In this document: piece after piece, positions 41,409-49,256 of the stretch | Position numbering within the stretch: position 1 is the first letter of the stretch | Layout: each line of letters opens with the position of its first letter | Assembly: GCA_964583615.1 (NCBI GenBank) | Contig: CAZOWM010000013.1 | Location: 1 to 64,000, forward strand | DNA length: 64,000 nt | Direction of reading: 5' to 3' | From: CAZOWM01 sp964583615 | GTDB taxonomy: Bacteria; Spirochaetota; B62-G9; DRHN01 | Translations under genes and position numbers: made by a program | Notes under the pieces: model-generated | Told to the model about the DNA's origin: nothing | What the model saw: only the letters and a program-made list of their open reading frames with translations | The model's database searches: none

Positions 41409-42731
41409 CTACTTTTTCTCCCTCGCCTTGATCTCTCGCAATTTCTGTTTCGCAGTCTTGATAAGCTGCACAATGGGCCGCTTGCTGGGGCACACGTACG
41501 CGCAGCTTCCGCATTCTATGCAGTCATTTACACCGTATTTTTCCGCAAGCTCCCATTTCTCAGCTTCGGCGATTATCGAAAGCGTGGAGGGCAGAAGCGA
41601 CGTTGGGCAGGCCTGCACGCAGAGTGAGCACTTGATGCACGGTCCGTGCGTCTGCAACATGTACGGTTCTCGCGGGAGAACAACAAGCCCCGACATGCCT
41701 TTTATGACCGGGACATCGAGCGAGCTCTGTGCAATTCCCATCATTGGACCGCCCATGATCACCTTCCCGGGCTGCCCGTCGGTGCCCCCCGCCTGTTCGA
41801 TGAGCGCACTGATGGGAGTACCGATCTTTGCCATGAAGTTCGCCGGCGACTTCACCCCTTTGCCGGTGACCGACACCACCCGCTCAACAAGCGGCTTCCC
41901 ATCCCTGACCGCTTCGCATATGGCAACCGCTGTACCCACATTTGAGACCACGACCCCAACATCCATTGGAAGCCCGCCGCTCGGCACCTCTCTGCTCAAA
42001 ATCGCCTTGATGAGCATCTTTTCAGCACCTTGGGGGTACTTTGTCTGTGTGAGCATGCAATCCGTATTGCCGCTCAGCGCGTCACTGATGGCAGCTGCCG
42101 CATCCTGTTTATTTGTTTCCACCGCAAAAATGATCTTTTCCACGCCGAGGACCCTTCCGATCATCTTCGCCCCCAGAATGAGGTCCCCGGTGCGCTCCAG
42201 CATGAGGCGGTAATCTGCAGCGAGATAGGGTTCGCATTCGCATCCGTTGATTATAAGCGTATCGATCGGTTTTCCCTTTGGCGGTGACAACTTCACATGC
42301 GCCGGAAACGTCGCACCTCCGAGCCCGACGATCCCGCCGTCCAGCACCCGTCCAAGAATGTCCTTTGGATCAAGACATTCCACATCGGACCCCATGGGAT
42401 CCATGTATTCAGATTCGCCCCCTCCGTCTTTTTGAACGATCACTGAAAGAACGTTCTGTCCGAGCGGATGGAGCGCTTTTTCTATACTTTTCACCTTCCC
42501 CGAAACAGGCGAATGCACCGGTACAGAGACAAAACCGCGTGCTTTCCCCAGGACCTGCCCCGGTTTCACGTTGTCTCCCCGGGATACGGCAGGCTCACAG
42601 GGAGCCCCGATATGCTGCGCAAGTGGAACCACGATGGTTTCCGGAACCTCAGCCTCCCGTATGGGCACGTCTTTGCAGAGTTCTTTTTCTTCCGGAGGAT
42701 GAACACCACCCCTGAAGGTGAAAATATTCAT
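41409..42731 (-). CDS. rnfC: Rnf complex NADH-oxidoreducing subunit RnfC
   Basis: 440 residues, first gene of the operon. The FMN/NADH-binding fold shows GLGGATFPAHVKL and NGCECEPYLAADYRLM. Two 4Fe-4S motifs follow near the C-terminus, CIKCSLCVQACP and CIECGSCAYVCP. It lacks the long Ala/Lys repeats of enterobacterial RnfC. It exchanges electrons with NAD+. Preceded by GGAG and a promoter 64 bases upstream. Confidence 0.97.
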   Translation of the reverse strand: MNIFTFRGGVHPPEEKELCKDVPIREAEVPETIVVPLAQHIGAPCEPAVSRGDNVKPGQVLGKARGFVSVPVHSPVSGKVKSIEKALHPLGQNVLSVIVQKDGGGESEYMDPMGSDVECLDPKDILGRVLDGGIVGLGGATFPAHVKLSPPKGKPIDTLIINGCECEPYLAADYRLMLERTGDLILGAKMIGRVLGVEKIIFAVETNKQDAAAAISDALSGNTDCMLTQTKYPQGAEKMLIKAILSREVPSGGLPMDVGVVVSNVGTAVAICEAVRDGKPLVERVVSVTGKGVKSPANFMAKIGTPISALIEQAGGTDGQPGKVIMGGPMMGIAQSSLDVPVIKGMSGLVVLPREPYMLQTHGPCIKCSLCVQACPTSLLPSTLSIIAEAEKWELAEKYGVNDCIECGSCAYVCPSKRPIVQLIKTAKQKLREIKAREKK

Positions 42732-42794
42732 TTGGAGAGCTCCTGCTAAGGGTATTTTATCCTGCCATCCTGACGCTGCATATTCAGATGTTCC

Positions 42795-42823
42795 ATAATA
42801 GTGAGAATGAAAAAATTATTCAA
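42795..42823 (-). promoter_or_regulatory. Promoter of the rnf operon
   Basis: On the minus strand TTGAAT (42823-42818) and TATTAT (42800-42795) are 17 bp apart, 64 bases before the rnfC start. It lies directly after the stop of the upstream transporter gene, so the rnf operon can be started independently. Confidence 0.6.
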
Positions 42824-42827
42824 CCAA

Positions 42828-44120
42828 TTATTTCCATAATAGCCAGACAAAAAATGAGCTTGCGGCGGTTGCGCCTATCGTAAAAGGAAGACCGATCCTG
42901 CCAAACTCTCTGATACCGATGGTGTACCCGTGTTTTTTCAAAATGGAAACAGCCACCACGTTTGCGGATGCCCCGACATGAGTAACATTTCCCCCAAGAC
43001 AGGAGCCGATGAGAAGGCCGAACACAAGGAGATATGGAGAAGCGCCTATTTCGGACGAGAGAATCTGTGCAACCGGAATCATCGCGGTGATATAAGGAAC
43101 ATTGTCCACAAATGCCGAGATGATCACAGAAAACCACACGATGAACAGGTAGAGGGGAAACAGGTCTTTGCTCACATAGGTGAGCACGAGTCGGGCGATG
43201 TCCTTCATCACACCGGCTCTCAGCAGGCTTCCCACGAGAATGAATATGGAAGCAAGAAAAAGAAGCGTATCGAAATCAATCTTCCGCAACATCTCCCTGC
43301 GGTTGAGATTTTGTGTCCGCACGAACCATGCCCCCGCGACCCCTCCCAGCACCACGCACACCACGCCGCCGAGATAGGTAAAATTCGGGTCGATCAGCGA
43401 AGAACATGCCAGAAGGACGACCATCAGGAGGATGAGCGCGGTTGGGAACCAGCTTGTGACCTTCTCCTGTTCGTGGGAATAAACGGGATTCTTATACTGC
43501 CTGAAGAAAAACCAGAGAATGAAAAACGAGACCACTGCACCGACCTGCACCGCGAAGAAAATACCGAGTTTTTCGTCGAGAATGAAAAACTGGTTGAAGT
43601 TGAGCTTCATGTACCCTGCGAGGATCATGCTCGGAGGATCGCCGATGAGTGTTGCGGTTCCCTGGAGATTTGATGAAACCGCAAGCCCGATAAGAAACGG
43701 CACAGGAGAGATGCGCTGTTTTTTGGCAATTTCGAGTGCAATGGGTGCAACGATTAAAACCGTTGCAACATTCTCCACAAAGGCGGATAATAAACTCGCC
43801 ATTAAACAGATGAGGAGAATCGCAGTCCCCACATTTCTCGATCTGGAAACGAGGGAGTGTGCGATAAGCGCAGGGACCCGTGACTCGATGAACGCCTCCG
43901 CAATGACAAGAGTGCCGATGAATATACCGAGCACATTCCAGTTGACCGACTCTGCCACGAAGCGCGCAAAATCAGTTGGGGATCCGGCATCCATGAGCGC
44001 GGTGAGAACGAGAATCATAAAAGCACCTGTTCCCGCACACAGGGTTTTTTTCTTTGTGAAGAGTATGATGCCGATATAGGAGAGCGCGAACACGGAAAGA
44101 ACGGAAAACTTGTAAGCCAT
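42828..44120 (-). CDS. ArsB/NhaD-type (ion transporter superfamily) permease
   Basis: 430 residues from ATG 44120; a TTG at 44165 would extend it. About eleven helices arranged as two repeats, each with a re-entrant loop motif: AFVENVATVLIVAPIALEIAK...LIGDPPSMILAGYM and AFVDNVPYITAMIPVAQIL...GGNVTHVGASANVVA. These are typical of the IT superfamily (ArsB, NhaD, citrate carriers). Sodium/proton exchange or anion export is possible; substrate is not determined. It sits just upstream of the rnf operon, which pumps ions and could energise it. Confidence 0.85.
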   Translation of the reverse strand: MAYKFSVLSVFALSYIGIILFTKKKTLCAGTGAFMILVLTALMDAGSPTDFARFVAESVNWNVLGIFIGTLVIAEAFIESRVPALIAHSLVSRSRNVGTAILLICLMASLLSAFVENVATVLIVAPIALEIAKKQRISPVPFLIGLAVSSNLQGTATLIGDPPSMILAGYMKLNFNQFFILDEKLGIFFAVQVGAVVSFFILWFFFRQYKNPVYSHEQEKVTSWFPTALILLMVVLLACSSLIDPNFTYLGGVVCVVLGGVAGAWFVRTQNLNRREMLRKIDFDTLLFLASIFILVGSLLRAGVMKDIARLVLTYVSKDLFPLYLFIVWFSVIISAFVDNVPYITAMIPVAQILSSEIGASPYLLVFGLLIGSCLGGNVTHVGASANVVAVSILKKHGYTIGIREFGRIGLPFTIGATAASSFFVWLLWK

Positions 44121-44202
44121 GGCACTCGTCAGAAATAATTGATGTCGCTGTCCCGAATACTTCAATTATATTATTCACATATACGCTGTATGGGCAACCA
44201 CT

Positions 44203-44538
44203 TTGATCACAATTCACCTGCAAAAAACAGCGCAGTGCATAACTGAGGTGAGAATTTCCGGGCACGGCGGTGGTGCAAAGGGTGAAGATATCGTCTGTTC
44301 CGCGGTTTCCGCACTCGCACAGACTGCCCTCTTCGGGCTTCTTCACTATGGAAAAGAAGACATCATCTCGAAAATGAGTGAAGGGGAGATGCTCATCCGG
44401 GTGAAGGAAACTGCGACGCAGGAGCACAGGGATATTTTCAACATTATTCTTTCCACACTATACATGGGGTTGGAAAACATACGAAGGAATTACCCTGAAA
44501 GGGTCAGGCTTGCAGTGAGCTCAGTTCCTGTTGAATAA
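44203..44538 (+). CDS. prp: Ribosomal-processing cysteine protease Prp
   Basis: 111 residues. ISGHGGGAKGEDIVCSAVSALAQTAL carries catalytic His21 and Cys32 in the family pattern (GHAxxx...GxDIVCAAVSaL). Prp trims an N-terminal extension from ribosomal protein L27. It normally lies between rplU and rpmA, but here stands alone. The TTG start at 44203 has a poor ribosome-binding site; no better start is in frame. The family call is secure; the unusual location is noted. Confidence 0.88.
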   Translation: MITIHLQKTAQCITEVRISGHGGGAKGEDIVCSAVSALAQTALFGLLHYGKEDIISKMSEGEMLIRVKETATQEHRDIFNIILSTLYMGLENIRRNYPERVRLAVSSVPVE

Positions 44539-44582
44539 AGATGAATACGCGATTCATTCAGGGTGCGCACAGAACAATAAGC

Positions 44583-45431
44583 TCAATACACGACTCCCGC
44601 ATAGCCCACGAAACTGGAATCCGGGTGAATGTCGTAGCTTGTCGTGTACTCGACAAGTACCCCTCTTTCAGCCCCAAGCGCGCGTACAGCAGCGACTGCC
44701 GCTGCTGCACTCCCCGGGCAGCAGGCGTTTCGCATTTTCGCCGCTCTCTTCGTCACCTCATTCGGCTCGACGCTGAGAAAGGCATCGATCATAGCCCGGT
44801 CATTTGTCTGCTTTACCCACTCCACGCTCTCTGTGCCTGTTCCCTCCGGTGTGAATCCATAGTTCGGTCCATAATGTGTAAGATCCGTGCTTCCGACAAC
44901 GCATGCGTTCATTTTCTTGTCTTCAATAAGCTTCGCAACAGCCTTTCCGATCTCTACCGACCGTTTCCCCGGGGAGATTCCCGCAAGTACGACAGTCGTG
45001 TGGGGGAAAAAATATTTTAAAAACGGTAGCTGAAGCTCAATCGTGTTGTCCCTGGTATAGGAAGAGGCGTCCTCCCTGATGAAGTCGAATGAAGAAAAAA
45101 GCGCACCTGTCGCCTCCCTGTTCACCATGACGGCTCCGAGAGGGGTCTGCACTCCGTCGTCAACAAAGAGAAAATCCGGGCCATCGGAAGGAAGATGCAT
45201 CCCGAACAAAAAAACCGTGTCCGGGACATTTTTCGCCTGTATGCTCATGAATACGGACAGAGCGGTCCTGCCGGAAAAAAACCAACCGGCATGGGGAACG
45301 ATCCCGCCGATCCCCTTGTATTCAACCTTCGGGAGGGTTACTTTGCTCTTCAACTGCTCTATCATCGCAACGCACTCTCTTTTCGATCCCGGATACCAGG
45401 CTCCTGAAAAATCCGCGCCCCGTATTCCCAT
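44583..45431 (-). CDS. amrB: Memo-family protein (AmmeMemoRadiSam system protein B)
   Basis: 282 residues from ATG 45431 with AGGAGGGATGCT upstream; the frame to 45533 adds an unrelated leader. GADFSGAWYPGS, VPHAGWFFSGRTA, FLFGMHLPSDGP, DNTIELQLPFLKYFFP, VGSTDLTHYGPNYG and CCPGSAAAAVAAVRALG are the Memo conserved blocks with His/Cys near the putative metal site. In bacteria Memo often occurs with an AMMECR1 protein and a radical SAM enzyme; neither adjoins it here. The two radical SAM genes of this window are of a different (SPASM) type. Confidence 0.9.
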   Translation of the reverse strand: MGIRGADFSGAWYPGSKRECVAMIEQLKSKVTLPKVEYKGIGGIVPHAGWFFSGRTALSVFMSIQAKNVPDTVFLFGMHLPSDGPDFLFVDDGVQTPLGAVMVNREATGALFSSFDFIREDASSYTRDNTIELQLPFLKYFFPHTTVVLAGISPGKRSVEIGKAVAKLIEDKKMNACVVGSTDLTHYGPNYGFTPEGTGTESVEWVKQTNDRAMIDAFLSVEPNEVTKRAAKMRNACCPGSAAAAVAAVRALGAERGVLVEYTTSYDIHPDSSFVGYAGVVY

Positions 45432-45806
45432 AGCATCCCTCCTGTGTGAGATTTTCCGTGTGCTCACAGTGAGAATCAGCACTGTACCTTCATTATACCA
45501 TTCATCTGCCTCGCACACCACTCTAAAGTGCACGATGAACGCTCTTTCAGCTCTCTTCAGTATGAAAAACGCAGACCGGTAACTCCCATGCGATTTCTTG
45601 AATTGCTCCAGCTCATTTTTCAGACAAAACAGATCAAGGGGGGCAGAGCAGACTCCGCATCCGTTATTGCCTCCTCGAGGTGCACGTAGTACTCATGCCA
45701 CCATACGGTTTCTTGTATCGTCTATCTTGACCGTTTCATTTGATCATGTTTGGCGAATTTCTTCACATGTGATTGTATCGGTGATTCCGGCGGATTTCCT
45801 TTTGTA
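45432..45806 (+). other. Gene-free divergent spacer
   Basis: Between the Memo gene start and the promoter of the nucleotidyltransferase operon no coding frame with good codon use or ribosome-binding site was found. On the minus strand a TATAAT near 45497 could be the Memo -10 element but lacks a good -35. Confidence 0.4.
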
Positions 45807-45835
45807 TTGAAATTGGAATGATTGATTATTACATT
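45807..45835 (+). promoter_or_regulatory. Promoter of the nucleotidyltransferase-TPM-lemA operon
   Basis: TTGAAA (45807-45812) and TACATT (45830-45835) with a 17-bp spacer, 45 bases before the ATG at 45880. Confidence 0.5.
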
Positions 45836-45879
45836 ATGAAAAGAATAGCAGGAAATGTTTGGAAAAGCAGAGAGGAAAA

Positions 45880-46608
45880 ATGGCCGGGGAAAAAACAATA
45901 CACACAGTCGTTGAAAACACGTTTCTCGAGATGCTGAAAGCGGTTTTCGGGGAAAATCTCGTTATGGTGTCCATTTACGGAAGCTATGTAAGAGGAAATT
46001 TTGTCGGGGGAGTGTCAGATGTGAACATTCTCATACTGCTCGAAAAACCCGACGCCGGACAGTTAGAAACCTTTGGCCGTGACGGATACAGGCTCATGAG
46101 AAAGTACAAAATTACCCCCCTCATTCTCTCGAAAACAGAGTTCGTGAACTCCGCGGACGTGTTCCCCATGGAATATCTCGATATGATGGACCGAAATAAA
46201 ATACTTTTCGGTAAGGATATCACAGCAAAGCTTACACTCAGCCTGAAAAACCTTCGCCACCAGGTCGAGGACCGGCTCAGGGGCGCCGTCGCTTCACTTC
46301 GCCAGGCCGTCGTCGCATCCCGGGGAAAGGAAAGAATCCTCAGGAAGTGGCTGAAGAACTGGTACGGTTCGATGGGAGCGCTGTTTCGCGGCGTGCTCCG
46401 CCTGAAAGGGGTCAAAAAGATCCCGGTGGACGCTGAAGAAGCCGTGCGTATGATACAAAAGGAGCTGAAAATCGACATAGACCCCTTCCTGCGGCTCATC
46501 GCTTTAAGAAGGGGTGAAAAACTTCATACAGGTGAACTTCTCGGAGACCTTCTCTCCAGTTTAAGAAACCTTATCGCCGCCGTCGATACCATGAATTTCG
46601 GGGAATAA
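45880..46608 (+). CDS. Nucleotidyltransferase-fold protein with altered metal site
   Basis: 242 residues from ATG 45880, which follows GAGAGG; a TTG at 45859 is the only longer start. The N-terminal domain has the pol-beta nucleotidyltransferase signature GSYVRGNFVGGVSDVNILI, but the second metal-binding Asp is Asn49 (D-V-N in place of D-x-D), so catalysis is doubtful. The C-terminal half is helical. It is three bases from the TPM gene and co-transcribed with lemA. Function unknown. Confidence 0.7.
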   Translation: MAGEKTIHTVVENTFLEMLKAVFGENLVMVSIYGSYVRGNFVGGVSDVNILILLEKPDAGQLETFGRDGYRLMRKYKITPLILSKTEFVNSADVFPMEYLDMMDRNKILFGKDITAKLTLSLKNLRHQVEDRLRGAVASLRQAVVASRGKERILRKWLKNWYGSMGALFRGVLRLKGVKKIPVDAEEAVRMIQKELKIDIDPFLRLIALRRGEKLHTGELLGDLLSSLRNLIAAVDTMNFGE

Positions 46609-46611
46609 CAA

Positions 46612-47367
46612 ATGAAGAGAGTACGCATCGCCACACTGATTATGATCACGCTGCTCATCGCGATTCCCCTCTATTCACAAAAGCTCCCAGAACCGACGGG
46701 ATACGTGAACGACTTTGCAGGGGTCATCGACACGGGATCAAAAAACCAGATGGACCGAATTGCCAAAGCTGTTCAGGAAAGCACTGGTGCGGAAATAGCA
46801 GTTGTTACGGTTGAAACCATTGAACCCTATGGAAGCATCGAGGAGTATTCTGTGGAACTTGCATCCGAGTGGGGAATCGGAAAGGCGGGAGAAGACACCG
46901 GAGTGCTCCTCCTTCTTGCGATGCAGGAACGACGGGTCCGTATCGAAGTCGGCTACGGTCTCGAAGGGACCATACCCGACGGGCTTGCGGGTGAAATCAT
47001 CGATAACTCAATCCTTCCGAGTCTTCGGGTCGGAGAGTACGGAACCGGCTTCCTCAAGGGTGTCCAGGCAGTGAGCGGGATCATTGCAGAAGAATACGGT
47101 GTTGACCTAGACTCGTCCTACATCGTGGAGAGCAAAAAATACACACGGCAGATATCCTCAGGATTGAGCCGTCTCATTATCATCCTCATATTTCTCGTCC
47201 TCTTCGGCGGCGGAAGATTTCTCCTTCCGCTTCTCTTTGTGGGAGCTGTCTCACGAAGAGGTTTCTATGGCGGAGGGTTCGGTTCAGGAGGAAGCAGTTT
47301 CGGCGGAGGCTTTTCCGGATTCGGAGGTGGGGGGTTCGGCGGCGGCGGCGCCTCACGGGGTTTTTAA
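46612..47367 (+). CDS. TPM-domain membrane protein (YgcG family)
   Basis: 251 residues. Signal peptide (about 1-20), TPM domain (about 25-175; VNDFAGVIDTGSKNQMDRIAKAVQESTGAEIAVVTV, LLLLAMQERRVRIEVGYGLEGTIPDGLAGEI), one membrane helix (about 185-210), and a C-terminal tail of Gly/Ser/Phe repeats ending GGGGFGGGGASRGF. TPM proteins are found with LemA across many bacteria, as here. The periplasmic TPM domain may act in envelope stress or photosystem-type repair; in this organism the role is unknown. Confidence 0.9.
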   Translation: MKRVRIATLIMITLLIAIPLYSQKLPEPTGYVNDFAGVIDTGSKNQMDRIAKAVQESTGAEIAVVTVETIEPYGSIEEYSVELASEWGIGKAGEDTGVLLLLAMQERRVRIEVGYGLEGTIPDGLAGEIIDNSILPSLRVGEYGTGFLKGVQAVSGIIAEEYGVDLDSSYIVESKKYTRQISSGLSRLIIILIFLVLFGGGRFLLPLLFVGAVSRRGFYGGGFGSGGSSFGGGFSGFGGGGFGGGGASRGF

Positions 47368-47409
47368 GCGCCCGTTTCCGGGAAGTTACTTTAAAAAACG
47401 GAGCAGAGT

Positions 47410-47994
47410 ATGGTAAAAGGTAAATTGTTGGGTATTCTTGTTGTCGTTGGCATTATTGTCGTACTTGGCGTCATCATATCAGGATGGTTCATAACCACGA
47501 GAAACACGCTCATCACGCTCGAAGAAACCATCGATGCGTCCTGGGCGGAAATAGACAATCAGCTGAAAAGGCGAAGCGACCTGATACCAAACCTCGTTGC
47601 CACGGTCAAGGGGTTTGCCACACAGGAGCGGGAGGTGTTTACGCAGATTGCGGAAGCCCGTTCCAAGCTGGCGGGGGCCACAACAGTGGGTGAAACAGCA
47701 CAGGGATACAACCAGCTTCAGTCCGCACTGGGCAGGTTGCTGGTCATCGTCGAGGCTTACCCTGAGCTGAAATCAAATGAAAACTTCATACGCCTTCAAG
47801 ATGAGCTCGCGGGAACGGAGAACCGCATTGCCGTCGCGAGAAAACGATACAACGACAGCGTGCGGGTGTTCAACACGAAAATTCGCATGTTCCCCACCTC
47901 CACCGTCGCAAACATGATGGGACTGGAAAAAAGGGAGTATTTCGAGATCGAGGAAGGTGCACGCGAAGTACCTGAGGTGGATTTCGGCAGCTGA
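47410..47994 (+). CDS. lemA: LemA family protein
   Basis: 194 residues. An N-terminal membrane helix (about 8-28) is followed by the LemA helical bundle: NTLITLEETIDASWAEIDNQLKRRSDLIPNLVATVKGFATQE, NQLQSALGRLLVIVEAYPELKSNENFIRLQDELAGTENRIAVARKRYND and FNTKIRMFPTSTVANMMGLEKREYFEIEEGAREVPEVDF. The function of the family is unknown; it commonly pairs with TPM proteins. It is the last gene of the operon that begins at 45880. Confidence 0.95.
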   Translation: MVKGKLLGILVVVGIIVVLGVIISGWFITTRNTLITLEETIDASWAEIDNQLKRRSDLIPNLVATVKGFATQEREVFTQIAEARSKLAGATTVGETAQGYNQLQSALGRLLVIVEAYPELKSNENFIRLQDELAGTENRIAVARKRYNDSVRVFNTKIRMFPTSTVANMMGLEKREYFEIEEGAREVPEVDFGS

Positions 47995-48110
47995 GATCGG
48001 AGAAAAACTCACACGAGCACTCCGCTCTCAATGTCTTATTAATCAATCGCCCCCCGGGTTACGATAATATATAAAGAGAGAAGTACTGTTTCGAATGGAT
48101 CAACGATCGT

Positions 48111-49256
48111 ATGCCCATGACAACATTACTCCATCCTCACAAAAAGCGGACAGATTCATACCGTATTCTTATTGTCGATGATGATGAGCTGATCATCGAA
48201 AGTTTTGAGCGGGTATTTCAGGAATACGAAAACAACTTCGAGGTCGACAAGACAACCGACAGCAAAGAAGCGGTTCGATTAATTGAGGAAAGGGAATACG
48301 ACCTCATCATTACCGACATTGTCATGCCCGATATAGACGGGATTCAGATTCTTCAAAAAGTGAAACAGGTGCAGCCGGACTCTGAAGTGATTCTGATAAC
48401 TGCTTATAGCTCAACAGGTTCAGCGCTTGACGCGATGCATTTCGGCGCCTTCGATTACATAACGAAACCCTTCGACCTTTCCGAGCTCAAAGTCCGTATC
48501 ATGCGGGCAATCAACAAGAGGAAGGCTATACTCGAAAAGAAGAGAAAAATTGACGAAATCGAGCGACTCTGCTACACCATTTCCCATGATTTTAAGTCCA
48601 CTCTCGTCTCGATAAAAGGGTTCACGAAGATTCTCATACAGGATCACTACACTCAGCTTGCCAGCGAGGGGCAGTTTCTGATCAACCGGATCAATGCAAA
48701 TATCACCACAATGGAATCAATTGTCGAGGGGCTGCTCGAGTACATGAAAATTGGGAGCTGGCAAATCAAAAAGGAGAACATCAACAGCGGCGATATCATC
48801 CGTGAAGTCGCTGCAAATTTTACCCCAGCGCTAAAGGGGCATGAAATCAACATGATCATCGCAAAGAGGCTCCCGGAAGTGTACTTTTACAGAAACGGGC
48901 TCAGGCTGGTGTTTACGAACCTGATTGACAATGCAATAAAATACTCTTCCGGCGAGATAAACTCTTATATCAAGGTCGGGATTGATGAGAAGGCGCTACC
49001 CGACAATCACTTTCATCACTTCTACGTCGAAGACAACGGCACCGGAATCGGTGAAAAAAACCTCGACATCATTTTTGAGATATTTCAGCGAGGTACACTC
49101 GGCACTCAGAAACACGGGTATGGAATCGGACTTGCGATTGTCAGAAAAATACTCAAGACCATGCACTGCTCAATCCGCGCCGAATCTGAAGAGGGAAAAC
49201 CGACACGCTTTACGTTCACCCTTCCAAAAGCGGTTAAAACTTCACCTCGGTCCTGA
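48111..49256 (+). CDS. Response regulator/histidine kinase hybrid (REC first)
   Basis: 381 residues. N-terminal receiver (about 18-135) with VDDDE and phospho-acceptor Asp69 in LIITDIVMPD and KPF at 119-121. A helix leads to HisKA with His159 in SHDFKSTL, then HATPase_c with NLIDNAIKYSSG, DNGTGIGE and GYGIGLAIVRKIL. There is no membrane segment, so it is cytoplasmic. REC-then-kinase order suggests it relays a signal rather than sensing directly. A second ATG (48117) is close. Its 3' end overlaps the convergent large outer-membrane gene by 23 bases. Confidence 0.92.
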   Translation: MPMTTLLHPHKKRTDSYRILIVDDDELIIESFERVFQEYENNFEVDKTTDSKEAVRLIEEREYDLIITDIVMPDIDGIQILQKVKQVQPDSEVILITAYSSTGSALDAMHFGAFDYITKPFDLSELKVRIMRAINKRKAILEKKRKIDEIERLCYTISHDFKSTLVSIKGFTKILIQDHYTQLASEGQFLINRINANITTMESIVEGLLEYMKIGSWQIKKENINSGDIIREVAANFTPALKGHEINMIIAKRLPEVYFYRNGLRLVFTNLIDNAIKYSSGEINSYIKVGIDEKALPDNHFHHFYVEDNGTGIGEKNLDIIFEIFQRGTLGTQKHGYGIGLAIVRKILKTMHCSIRAESEEGKPTRFTFTLPKAVKTSPRS

